From contig NZ_JABEYA020000012.1 in NCBI RefSeq assembly GCF_013074385.2, positions 1 to 64,000 of the forward strand: 64,000 nucleotides of DNA, written 5' to 3'. The DNA is from Vibrio ostreicida. GTDB lineage: Bacteria; Pseudomonadota; Gammaproteobacteria; Enterobacterales; Vibrionaceae. The position numbers were made by a program, and so were the translations under genes. The notes beneath the pieces are model-generated. The model ran no database searches. It saw nothing but the letters and a program-made list of their open reading frames with translations, and was not told the origin of the DNA. Each line of letters begins with the position of its first letter. The first letter of the stretch is position 1. Below, one piece after another: positions 56,918 through 64,000 of this stretch.

Positions 56918-57094
56918 TTGTTCCTCTAGATTGCTCTCATTGAGCGCGTTATCTGAAGTGTGGATGTCCTCTTGCTCAATTTTTTCGCGCTCTTGTTTTG
57001 ATACATAGCGAGGTTTATTACTCTTATGCAGTTTTGAATTTTTCTTTTTGAGTTTCGTTTTTAGGATCTGATTAATTCTTTTTTTGCGATTCAT
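56897..57094 (-). CDS. DUF2986 small basic protein
   Basis: 65 residues with the DUF2986 start MNRKKRINQILKTKLKKK and NKPRYVSK, very Lys/Arg-rich in the first half and acidic in the second. No function is known; the charge suggests nucleic-acid or ribosome binding. Convergent and overlapping with the NYN gene. Confidence 0.8.
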   Translation of the reverse strand: MNRKKRINQILKTKLKKKNSKLHKSNKPRYVSKQEREKIEQEDIHTSDNALNESNLEEQLTPSQE

Positions 57095-57385
57095 AGGTTC
57101 TCATCCGAGTATCAAAGGGCGCGCATCTTAACAGGTTTTTCATTTTACGTCATTAGCTTAAATGCCATATTGGTCGTCTGCATATAGTGTAATCATTTGA
57201 ATTTACAGTATTATATATAAATTAAAGGCCATATTTTAATATAAATAATTGGAAACCCTTGGTGAAGAAGTCAACACTACAGGTGGCAGGATAATTAAAT
57301 ATACCTATAAAATTAGCTCATCAGGTGAGTTTTCACAGGGTGTCGTAACCAGTAGCGGCTTCCATTCCTCCTCAAGGAGCCAGCT
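57095..57385. other. AT-rich region before small ORF
   Basis: About 290 bases, AT-rich, with no gene. A GC-rich hairpin-like GGCTTCC/GGAGCC near 57357-57382 spans the ribosome site of the small ORF at 57386 and might hide it. Confidence 0.35.
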
Positions 57386-57562
57386 ATGGCCTCTAAGTTG
57401 CGTGTAGTCACCCTATTTTTCCCTATCTTGAGCTTAGGTTTTAGTCAGTACTCTGTGTTTACCTCATATTTTGAGTTCGCCTCGTTTAGCGCGAGGTTGG
57501 ATCATTTTATGCTTCCCACCCCGACCACCATACGTGTTTCTTTGCACCTAAAAACGCTCTAA
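57386..57562 (+). CDS. Possible 58-residue membrane or secreted peptide
   Basis: Open frame from ATG 57386 to TAA 57560-57562, with AAGGAG eight bases upstream of the start. The first part is hydrophobic (RVVTLFFPILSLGFS), followed by an aromatic-rich stretch and a basic tail (IRVSLHLKTL). No known family; it could be a small membrane protein. It lies upstream of ibrA-like and its twin hairpins. Confidence is moderate because the frame is short and no relatives were checked. Confidence 0.4.
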   Translation: MASKLRVVTLFFPILSLGFSQYSVFTSYFEFASFSARLDHFMLPTPTTIRVSLHLKTL

Positions 57563-57989
57563 AACTCACTAATAATGATTTATTCACTTAAAAGTTCATG
57601 ATAACGACGATTTCCCTGTTATATGAGACGATGACTCTTTATCTACGGTGAATGACATAAATTAAAGAAGGGGAAATACCTCACAGGCAACGTTATTGTA
57701 TCAATGTAGCGTGTTAACCACGGCTCTAAGAAGAGGAATATACGCCAGATTAGGCGTATATTATAGCCCTAAAATACTGCATTATTTTAGAAAAATAATG
57801 TATTTACCCTTCCTTTTAATTTCCAGGTGAAGATTGAAAAATTCTTAAATTATAATAATTTATAGTTTAAAGCTCTACTCCCCTTCCTTTGAATGACATC
57901 ATTGTTATTGAATAAAAGTATAAATAATAGAAATAACTTTTACTCTGATATCCTATTGAAATTTTATATATGAAAGGGAGGTTATGTTA
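57563..57989. promoter_or_regulatory. ibrA-like leader with two perfect hairpins
   Basis: AT-rich upstream region. AATATACGCC (57737-57746) pairs perfectly with GGCGTATATT (57753-57762) around a 6-nt loop. CATTATTTT (57780-57788) pairs with AAAATAATG (57792-57800) around a 3-nt loop. They sit 190-250 bases before the ibrA-like start and could be terminators, operators, or RNA elements. AGGGAGG at 57975-57981 is the ribosome site. Confidence 0.5.
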
Positions 57990-59246
57990 ATGGAGCAAAA
58001 AAGCCAGCCACTAAGCCGGAAGAAATGCCTGCTTGATAAGGATGTGCTTGTGGCAGCAAGGGAGCGAATCTCATACGTTTTTGATAACTTTGAACATTTT
58101 TATGTGTCTTTCTCCGGTGGGAAAGATTCCGGAGTTTTACTTCACCTTGCGATAGAAGAGGCTGGCTTGAGAGGCCGGCTCCCTGTAGATACTTTGATCG
58201 TTGATTTTGAAGCTCAATATAAGGAAACAGAACGCTTTATTTATCGAATGATTGAAACAAATAAAATTAACCCATATTGGGTCTGTTTGCCTCTCAGCCT
58301 TCGCAATTCAGTCTCGCAATTTCAGCCCAAATGGCTTTGTTGGGATGAACGAAAGCGCAACCAATGGATTAGACCTCTACCTGAGACAATGGGAGTATTT
58401 AGTCACCCCGAAGCCTTTTCCTTTTTCTACCATGGTATGGAGTTTGAGGACTTTGTTTTTTCATTCGCCCGTTGGTACCAGCAACAAAAAGAAAGCGAGG
58501 TCGCGGTTCTGATAGGTCTAAGGGCAGATGAATCTCTTCATCGTTTCAACACCATAAAAAATCGGAAAAAAGAAAAATTTCATGGCCTAGCTTGGACGAC
58601 AAAAATGCAGGAAGACGTTTATATGGCTTACCCTATCTACGATTGGAAGACCGCGGATATCTGGAGTGCGAATGGTCGTTTCGACTGGGACTACAATAAA
58701 ATTTACGATCTGATGAATCGAGCAGGGGTACCACTGTCCAAGCAGCGTTTGTGTCAACCATTTGGTGATGAACAGCGAAAAGGCTTGTGGTTATATCAAA
58801 TTCTGGAGCCAGAAACATGGCAAAAGCTTGTTCAACGTGTTGAAGGATGCAATTTTGGTGCGCGTTATGTAAAAGAGCAGGGGCACATTATGGGATATTA
58901 TCGCGTTGAGCTTCCAGATGGCCTCACTTACCGACAATATACTAAATTTTTGCTGAGAACGATGCCTCCGCACATTGAACAGCATTATAGAGAACGAATA
59001 TTTAAGTTTCTTGTTTGGTGGCGAAAGCATGGACCGAGTAAAGGAGTCACTCGAATACCTGATTTTGCAGAGCGTAAACTTGAAGCTAAAAAAATGGTGC
59101 CTAGCTGGCGAAGGATTTGTAAGGTGCTCATAAAAAATGACTATTGGTGTCGTGGCCTTTCTTTCGGCTATAACAAAGCCATTGCTCGTCAGAGTAACAA
59201 AATATCATTGGGCAACGTTCAAAGAGGTGACGTGTATGAAAAGTGA
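57990..59246 (+). CDS. ibrA: IbrA-like PAPS-reductase-family protein (DUF3440)
   Basis: 418 residues. N-terminal PP-loop at about 42-47 (YVSFSGGKDSG), as in PAPS reductases and ATP-pyrophosphatases, then a second region around 165 (ALIGLRADESLHRF) and a C-terminal DUF3440 part (WRKHGPSKGVTRIPDF). In E. coli IbrA together with IbrB activates immunoglobulin-binding eib genes. The ATG at 57990 is preferred over 57984 because of spacing from AGGGAGG. Chemistry unproven: it may transfer sulfur or adenylate a nucleic-acid or small-molecule substrate. Confidence 0.88.
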   Translation: MEQKSQPLSRKKCLLDKDVLVAARERISYVFDNFEHFYVSFSGGKDSGVLLHLAIEEAGLRGRLPVDTLIVDFEAQYKETERFIYRMIETNKINPYWVCLPLSLRNSVSQFQPKWLCWDERKRNQWIRPLPETMGVFSHPEAFSFFYHGMEFEDFVFSFARWYQQQKESEVAVLIGLRADESLHRFNTIKNRKKEKFHGLAWTTKMQEDVYMAYPIYDWKTADIWSANGRFDWDYNKIYDLMNRAGVPLSKQRLCQPFGDEQRKGLWLYQILEPETWQKLVQRVEGCNFGARYVKEQGHIMGYYRVELPDGLTYRQYTKFLLRTMPPHIEQHYRERIFKFLVWWRKHGPSKGVTRIPDFAERKLEAKKMVPSWRRICKVLIKNDYWCRGLSFGYNKAIARQSNKISLGNVQRGDVYEK

Positions 59247-59853
59247 TACTCAAATTTCATTTGAACAGGTGAGTAGTTTAAATAAAAAGTTGGATAATAT
59301 GGAGGCGTGTGTCTCCTTGTATAATCGATTGACGAGCCAATTATTTAGTCAAATTTCTGGTCTCCCTCCAGTATGTAATGTTCAGATGCTCCCTATCAAT
59401 CGGATTGAATCGAATGCGTACAACCCAAATGCGATGGCTCCGCCTGAAAATAAGTTGCTTAAGCACTCGATTGAGCGAGATGGGATGACTATGCCTGTTA
59501 TCGTTAATCGGGCTGAAAAATATGACCACTACGTTTTGATCGATGGGTTTCATCGTTTTGAATTGCTTAAAGCTTATCCAGATCTTCAACCACTGCCTGG
59601 CTATATTCCCTGTGTTATTTTTTGCCAATCTGATCAGGACAGTATGTCGACATCGGTGAGGCACAATATCGCTCGTGGTTCACACCAAGTGGAACTTACG
59701 GCCGATTTAGTCATGCAATTGAGACGCGTTTGGAGTAGTGAACGAATCTGTCGTGAATTAGGTATGGACAATGATGAAGTGCTACGAATGCAGCAAATTA
59801 CGGGCTTAGCTGTCGCGTTTAAAGATCAAGGTTTTTCTCAAGCCTGGGAGTAG
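59236..59853 (+). CDS. ibrB: IbrB-like ParB-domain protein
   Basis: 205 residues. A ParB/sulfiredoxin-type N-terminal nuclease-like domain (LPINRIESNAYNPN, MTMPVIVNRAEK, VLIDGFHRFELL, RHNIARGSHQ), then a helix-turn-helix-like end (RRVWSSERICRELGMDNDE). It overlaps ibrA by 11 bases. In E. coli IbrB is the partner of IbrA. Chromosome partition is unlikely: no ParA or parS nearby. It may bind DNA and direct the IbrA activity. Confidence 0.88.
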   Translation: MKSDTQISFEQVSSLNKKLDNMEACVSLYNRLTSQLFSQISGLPPVCNVQMLPINRIESNAYNPNAMAPPENKLLKHSIERDGMTMPVIVNRAEKYDHYVLIDGFHRFELLKAYPDLQPLPGYIPCVIFCQSDQDSMSTSVRHNIARGSHQVELTADLVMQLRRVWSSERICRELGMDNDEVLRMQQITGLAVAFKDQGFSQAWE

Positions 59854-60013
59854 TCGGCCCACCTAACGCTATGTATATTAACACTATTACCTTATTTGAA
59901 AGGGTACGTTAGTGTAAATCATAAATTTAATGTTGCATTTTTACGTGGTTTAATTGAACATTGTTTTATTGTATAACTGCTTCCACGAATAAATCACTTG
60001 ATAAATGTACAAC

Positions 60014-60520
60014 ATGAAAACACCTTTATTGCTTTCGCTGATGGTCGCTATCATGCCTATCGCGAGTTATGCTTCTTCTCCGAGTGATCACTCGGCTTAT
60101 CTTGGCATGAGTGCTAGCCATTCAAATGTTAGTCTGGGTAAGACTAATGAGGTTATGGGCGGAATAGACATGCAAGCGGGCTTGCATGTTTCAGATTTCA
60201 GGGTCAAAGGTCGGTCGAGTGCCCTACATAATCATAATGATAAGCTTGAGAGTTTTGGGTTCGCGGTAGATAAGCCAATCACTTTTCTTAACCACCAAGC
60301 GTTTGTTGCTCCTGAAGTGGGTATTGATTACGCGAGGTATAAAAACGATTGGTTTAAAGAGACGGACTTCGGGCCCGAGGCGGGGGTTAATCTGGGTTAC
60401 AATCTAGGCAAAAACGTTGTTGTCGAGACAAGCTATCGTCATACTTTTGGCATGACAAATAGTGAGCAGAATCTCGATCAAGATATCATAAACTTGGGCT
60501 TAAATTACCATTTTAACTAG
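60014..60520 (+). CDS. Small outer-membrane beta-barrel protein
   Basis: 168 residues. Signal peptide (MKTPLLLSLMVAIMPIASYA), then alternating beta-strand repeats (QAGLHVSDFRVKGRSSAL, FVAPEVGIDYARYKNDWF, GVNLGYNLGKNVVVETSYRH) and an aromatic-ending tail NYHFN. Like OmpX/Ail-type or generic small barrels in size and pattern. Function unknown. I chose the ATG at 60014; 60005 is an alternative. Confidence 0.75.
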   Translation: MKTPLLLSLMVAIMPIASYASSPSDHSAYLGMSASHSNVSLGKTNEVMGGIDMQAGLHVSDFRVKGRSSALHNHNDKLESFGFAVDKPITFLNHQAFVAPEVGIDYARYKNDWFKETDFGPEAGVNLGYNLGKNVVVETSYRHTFGMTNSEQNLDQDIINLGLNYHFN

Positions 60521-60576
60521 CCAGATCAAGATATAATGCTTAATTATGAAGTAATTATTAAATTTTTATTCAATTC

Positions 60577-60608
60577 AAGCGCTAGTATCGGACTCTGGCG
60601 CTTTTTAA
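60577..60608 (+). terminator. Terminator after barrel gene
   Basis: AAGCGCTAG (60577-60585) pairs with CTGGCGCTT (60595-60603) with one G-T, followed by TTTAAT. Confidence 0.82.
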
Positions 60609-60684
60609 TGTGTGTATGTATCTGTGTATTAACTATGCTCGGAAAAAGCTCCCTGAAAAAACTCAAATTTTTAAGGTGGGCAAT

Positions 60685-61926
60685 ATGGAATATGTTGAAA
60701 GTACTGAGAAGCAAGCTAAGAAACCTTCCGTGTTAGGAGGGTCCTGCATTATCGCTTGTGTTTGCGTAGGAGCGGGGATGTTGGGCTTGCCTACAGCAGG
60801 TTCAGGTTCTTGGGTTGCTTGGTCGACCCTAGTGATGGTCTCTGTGATGGTGATTACGATCTTTAGTGGTTGTCTATTGTTAGAGGCTTTGAAGCGCTAT
60901 CCTTATCAATCGTCCTTTTCGACTGTAACCGCGGATTTACTTGGACGAGAGGTCAATTTCGTTAACAATCTGATGGTGTATTTTGTAGGTGGGATACTTC
61001 TTTATGCCTACAGTACCGCGTCAGGTCTCATTCTTAATCAGTTATTGGGATTGGATCCTAAGCTGGCATCTGTCCTTTTCGTATTCGGTTTTTCTGGTTT
61101 TGTTTGGCACTCGACTCGCTTGGTGGATAGGGTTTCGGTTGTATTGATTATTTTTATGGTTTTGAGTTTTGTGTTTGCCATTACAGGGTTAGCACAGGGC
61201 ATCAACATTCAAACCTTGTTCGGGGATGTGAGTTTTGAGCAAGGAAAGTATGCGTTGGCTTTAATTCCAGTGGCTTTAACTTCATTTGGCTATCAGCACA
61301 CAGTATCGACGATGAGAGACTATTACAAGGATGAAAATGTCGCACAAAAAGCGCTGGTCAACGGCTCTTTGATTGCGCTGGCTATCTACATGGTTTGGAT
61401 GTTTAGTATTTACGGAAATCTTCCGCGTGCCGATTTTGCTCCCGTCATCGAAAAAGGTGGGGATATAGATGCATTACTATCGAGTCTAGATGGCGTTGTG
61501 GAAACGAGTATGGTGTCTAACCTCATAAGTGCTTTTTCTGCGGCTGCGATTTTGTCCAGTTTTATTGGCGTTGGTCTGGGCGTTTTCGACTTTTTGGCTG
61601 ATGTTTTTAAATTTGAAAATACAAAGCAAGGAAGAACAAAAACCTGGGCCATTACATTTATACCTCCTTTGCTTTTTTCGTTACTGTTCCCATTTGGTTT
61701 TTTGACGGCCATTGGTTATGCCGCGGTGGCCGCAGCCGTTTGGGCCTATATTGTTCCAGCCTTATTAGTTAGAAAAATCAGACAAGACAATTCGTCTGAA
61801 AATGATTCTGGGTATAGAGCGGCTGGAGGGAAAGCTGTTGTTATGGTAGTACTTTTTTTCGGGATATCGATCTTGCTAATTCAGGTAGGCACAACGTTAG
61901 AGTTGTTACCCACTTTTAAAGGCTAG
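60685..61926 (+). CDS. Aromatic amino acid permease (Mtr/TyrP/TnaB family)
   Basis: 413 residues, about 11 membrane helices, HAAAP family. The start motif (IIACVCVGAGMLGLPTAGSG) with its glycine-rich break is characteristic, and ALTSFGYQHTVSTMRDYYK is the family's conserved region. Imports tyrosine, tryptophan or phenylalanine with protons. Start at 60685 after AAGGTGG. Ends before a strong terminator. Confidence 0.93.
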   Translation: MEYVESTEKQAKKPSVLGGSCIIACVCVGAGMLGLPTAGSGSWVAWSTLVMVSVMVITIFSGCLLLEALKRYPYQSSFSTVTADLLGREVNFVNNLMVYFVGGILLYAYSTASGLILNQLLGLDPKLASVLFVFGFSGFVWHSTRLVDRVSVVLIIFMVLSFVFAITGLAQGINIQTLFGDVSFEQGKYALALIPVALTSFGYQHTVSTMRDYYKDENVAQKALVNGSLIALAIYMVWMFSIYGNLPRADFAPVIEKGGDIDALLSSLDGVVETSMVSNLISAFSAAAILSSFIGVGLGVFDFLADVFKFENTKQGRTKTWAITFIPPLLFSLLFPFGFLTAIGYAAVAAAVWAYIVPALLVRKIRQDNSSENDSGYRAAGGKAVVMVVLFFGISILLIQVGTTLELLPTFKG

Positions 61927-61938
61927 TAACTTTTCAGG

Positions 61939-61977
61939 GAGTCCTATTCAGATTTGATTTGAGTAGGACTCATTTTT
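61939..61977 (+). terminator. Terminator after permease gene
   Basis: GAGTCCTA (61939-61946) and TAGGACTC (61964-61971) form a perfect stem, followed by ATTTTTT. Confidence 0.9.
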
Positions 61978-62043
61978 TGGACGGAAAAGTCATATACTTT
62001 GCGTTATCATTAGACCATCTCTAAAACAGAACTCTGGTTAAAT

Positions 62044-62763
62044 ATGTCGATGAGCTCTATGAAATCATTATTTATTGTTGAAGATGATACGAAACTTCGA
62101 ACGATGCTAGAAGAATACTTTTCTAGGCAGGAGTTTGAAGTAACAGTGTTTGAAGACGGTGTTGAAGCACTTGAGCCTATCATCAAACAGCAGCCTGATA
62201 TCCTGCTGTTGGATCTTATGTTGCCGTGTATGGATGGCTTGACGGTTTGTCGCAAAATCCGCAGTGAGTACTGCGGTAAAGTGTTAATGCTAACAGCCAG
62301 TGATGATGACTTTGATCATGTTGCTGCCCTAGAAATTGGTGCCGATGATTTTGTGAATAAACCGATTAAGCCTCGGGTACTGTTGGCTCGTATGAGGATG
62401 TTATTGCGTCGACCAGTATCGAATGAGCAATCAGCAGTGGGCTCAAAAACCTCGAACTTGCTTTGTTATGGTCAGCTAACGTTAAACCATTCACGGAAAC
62501 TGTGTCTGTTCAATGATGTTGAGATCGGCATGTCTGACAGTGATTTTGACCTTTTGTGGATATTGGCCAGTTCTCCCGATGAGGTTCTATCTCGTGATGT
62601 TTTGACTCGCGCCTTACGGGGTATAGAATACGATGGGCTCGACCGGACCATAGATAACAAAGTCGTCAGTTTAAGAAAGAAGCTTGGTGATAGCTCATCC
62701 GCACCCAAAAGGATCATTACAGTGCGAAGTAAGGGTTATTTATTTGTACCGGACCATTGGTAG
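62044..62763 (+). CDS. OmpR-family response regulator
   Basis: 239 residues. Receiver with LFIVEDDTKLR, phospho-acceptor Asp in LLLDLMLPCMDGLTV, Thr in LMLTASDDD and Lys in DDFVNKPIKP. Winged helix at about 135-235 (RRPVS... FDLLWILASSP, IITVRSKGYLF). ATG at 62044; later in-frame ATGs at 62050 and 62059 are possible. Its kinase begins 21 bases after the stop. Confidence 0.93.
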   Translation: MSMSSMKSLFIVEDDTKLRTMLEEYFSRQEFEVTVFEDGVEALEPIIKQQPDILLLDLMLPCMDGLTVCRKIRSEYCGKVLMLTASDDDFDHVAALEIGADDFVNKPIKPRVLLARMRMLLRRPVSNEQSAVGSKTSNLLCYGQLTLNHSRKLCLFNDVEIGMSDSDFDLLWILASSPDEVLSRDVLTRALRGIEYDGLDRTIDNKVVSLRKKLGDSSSAPKRIITVRSKGYLFVPDHW

Positions 62764-62784
62764 AAGTAAAGGAATTAGGTCAAT

Positions 62785-64000
62785 ATGCGCCGAATCTATA
62801 TTGAAGCTCTGTCAGGACTACTTGTTCTATTTACCCTCAGTTTGGTGGCCTATGAAGTCATTATCTTTCAGTTCAACACCGACTATTACTATGTTTTAGA
62901 AGATCTTGAAGGCGCCGCTTTTCGAGATGTGTTGGTCAGTGTCTCTCAGGTCCAAGGGGAGGAACAGGCGTTAAATATTTTGCAGGCATTCGTTGATAAA
63001 ACAGCTAAAACCCTGACGGTTTTTTCCAGCGCGGATGTACCACTCCAAGTCAAAGACTACTTCCAAAGTGATCATCCTCACCCTTATACTTTTTACGACG
63101 AAGACAGACGTTTCTGGTTTATGTTGTCATCACCTGAGATTATCTATCGAATTCAGCCGGATGTAGAATCGGCGTTACGTCAAGCAATTGAATTTGATGA
63201 TGATATTTTGTGGGGTTTTATCTTCGTTGGTTTCTTTGTATACACTTCTGGTTTTATCTGGTTCCTCAATCGTCGTATTCGCATTCTTGAAAGTGCGACT
63301 ATGAAGTTCGCTAAGGGGGATTTCAATTCTCGGGCCCCGACTGGCAGCCGTTACCGAGTGGGTTCACTGAACGGTAGTTTTAATTATATGGCTGACAAAA
63401 TATCAGACCTTATCACCAGCAACCGCTCATTAACCAACGCAGTAGCACATGACTTGAGAACGCCACTGTTTAGAATGCAGTGGCAGGCTGAAATCCTACA
63501 GGAAGAGCCCTTGACCCCTTCTCAGCATGACAAAATAGCCAGTGTTATAGAAGATATCGAAGAAATGGAGCAGATGGTTGATGAACTGCTCTATTTTGCC
63601 AAAGTTGAACGCCCAGACTCTACCCTCAACATAGAAACCATTGAGTTAGAAGAGTACTTAGGCAATATTGTCACAAAACGGCATGGTCTAAAGCACGTTG
63701 AAATCGTCGTTGATGTTGGTAAAAACCTAGTTATTGATGCGGACAGCGCGTTACTAAAACGTGCTCTCAATAACTTGTTGTCCAATGCTCAGCGGTATGC
63801 CAAACGTCAAATTTATCTCAGGGCCAAAACACACCAACAAAGTCTCATGTTTTGCGTAGAAGATGATGGGCTAGGTATTGCGAGAGAGCATTGGAGCTCA
63901 ATATTTGATCCTTTTTATAGTGCAGACCCCTCTCGTAACAAGGCTAATACCGGTTTTGGCTTAGGGCTTGCGATCGTCAAATTGATTGTGGAACGACATC
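62785..64000 (+). CDS. Sensor histidine kinase (runs off window)
   Basis: At least 405 residues visible, with no stop before the end. Membrane segment near 5-28 (ALSGLLVLFTLSLVAYEVI), periplasmic region of about 120 residues, second membrane segment at about 150-170, HAMP, then the phospho-acceptor His (NAVAHDLRTPLFRMQWQ), N box (NNLLSNAQRYAK), DDGLGIA and FGLGLAIVKLIV. Cognate of the regulator just upstream. Confidence 0.93.
   Translation, partial: MRRIYIEALSGLLVLFTLSLVAYEVIIFQFNTDYYYVLEDLEGAAFRDVLVSVSQVQGEEQALNILQAFVDKTAKTLTVFSSADVPLQVKDYFQSDHPHPYTFYDEDRRFWFMLSSPEIIYRIQPDVESALRQAIEFDDDILWGFIFVGFFVYTSGFIWFLNRRIRILESATMKFAKGDFNSRAPTGSRYRVGSLNGSFNYMADKISDLITSNRSLTNAVAHDLRTPLFRMQWQAEILQEEPLTPSQHDKIASVIEDIEEMEQMVDELLYFAKVERPDSTLNIETIELEEYLGNIVTKRHGLKHVEIVVDVGKNLVIDADSALLKRALNNLLSNAQRYAKRQIYLRAKTHQQSLMFCVEDDGLGIAREHWSSIFDPFYSADPSRNKANTGFGLGLAIVKLIVERH

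Noticed and set aside
59236..59853. Chromosome-partition ParB
   Set aside because: No ParA or parS neighbour and the protein is short; the overlap with an IbrA-like gene favours IbrB.

Overview
The window looks like a chromosomal segment of a Vibrio-type gamma-proteobacterium. The evidence is the rplY / radD-rsuA-bcr neighbourhood, a carboxynorspermidine pathway with a fused diaminobutyrate aminotransferase-decarboxylase, a TonB2 cluster with TtpC and DUF3450, the long form of PurC, DUF2913 and DUF2986 proteins, and two ToxR/ToxS-like cassettes. Genus assignment is inference from gene content; nothing was searched. Most of the window is core genome with ordinary operons. The accessory-looking parts are an internally deleted IS10-like element (about 1246-1800), the tandem ToxR/ToxS-like cassettes (2584-5121) and an ibrA-ibrB-like islet with an unusual leader (57095-59853).

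Layout. 1-2.3 kb: structured intergenic DNA, a glutathione S-transferase, the IS remnant, rplY. 2.6-5.1 kb: two tandem transmembrane winged-helix regulators, each overlapping its own small membrane partner. 5.1-8.7 kb (minus): a DUF1460 protein and a PepSY / PhoP-like / PhoQ-like operon. 8.7-13.3 kb: radD divergent from rsuA, then bcr and a DUF2913 gene. 13.6-17.8 kb: an AttEFGH-like ABC exporter operon. 18.1-25.3 kb: nhaA, a long structured leader, and the three-gene norspermidine/spermidine operon. 25.5-28.3 kb: DUF3943, a CinA-like protein, a small protein. 28.4-33.3 kb (minus): nrdA-nrdB-yfaE, with NrdR-like and DnaA boxes upstream of nrdA, and ubiG. 33.6-38.9 kb: gyrA and a chemoreceptor. 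39-45 kb: purC, a sulA-like gene under a LexA box, a glycerophosphodiesterase, a DMT transporter, a metallo-hydrolase, and a globin-coupled diguanylate cyclase.

45.2-50.1 kb: six-gene TonB2 energy-transduction operon (DUF3450, ttpC, exbB2, exbD2, tonB2, TPR) behind a Fur-like box. 50.7-54.2 kb: a DcuS/CitA-like sensor with its regulator and a solute-binding-like protein. 54.3-57.1 kb: a DUF2726 zinc-finger protein, a membrane diguanylate cyclase, a NYN-domain protein and DUF2986. 57.1-59.9 kb: a small ORF, two perfect hairpins and ibrA/ibrB-like genes. 60-64 kb: a small outer-membrane barrel, an aromatic amino-acid permease and a two-component pair whose kinase runs off the end.

Recurring themes are envelope sensing (ToxR-like, PhoPQ-like, CitA-like and a terminal RR/HK pair), biofilm and c-di-GMP signalling (two GGDEF enzymes and norspermidine synthesis), iron uptake energy (TonB2), and DNA metabolism or the SOS response (RadD, Nrd, GyrA, SulA). 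The best candidates for less-described biology are the ibrAB-like islet with its leader, the duplicated co-component regulators, and the structured leader of the polyamine operon.
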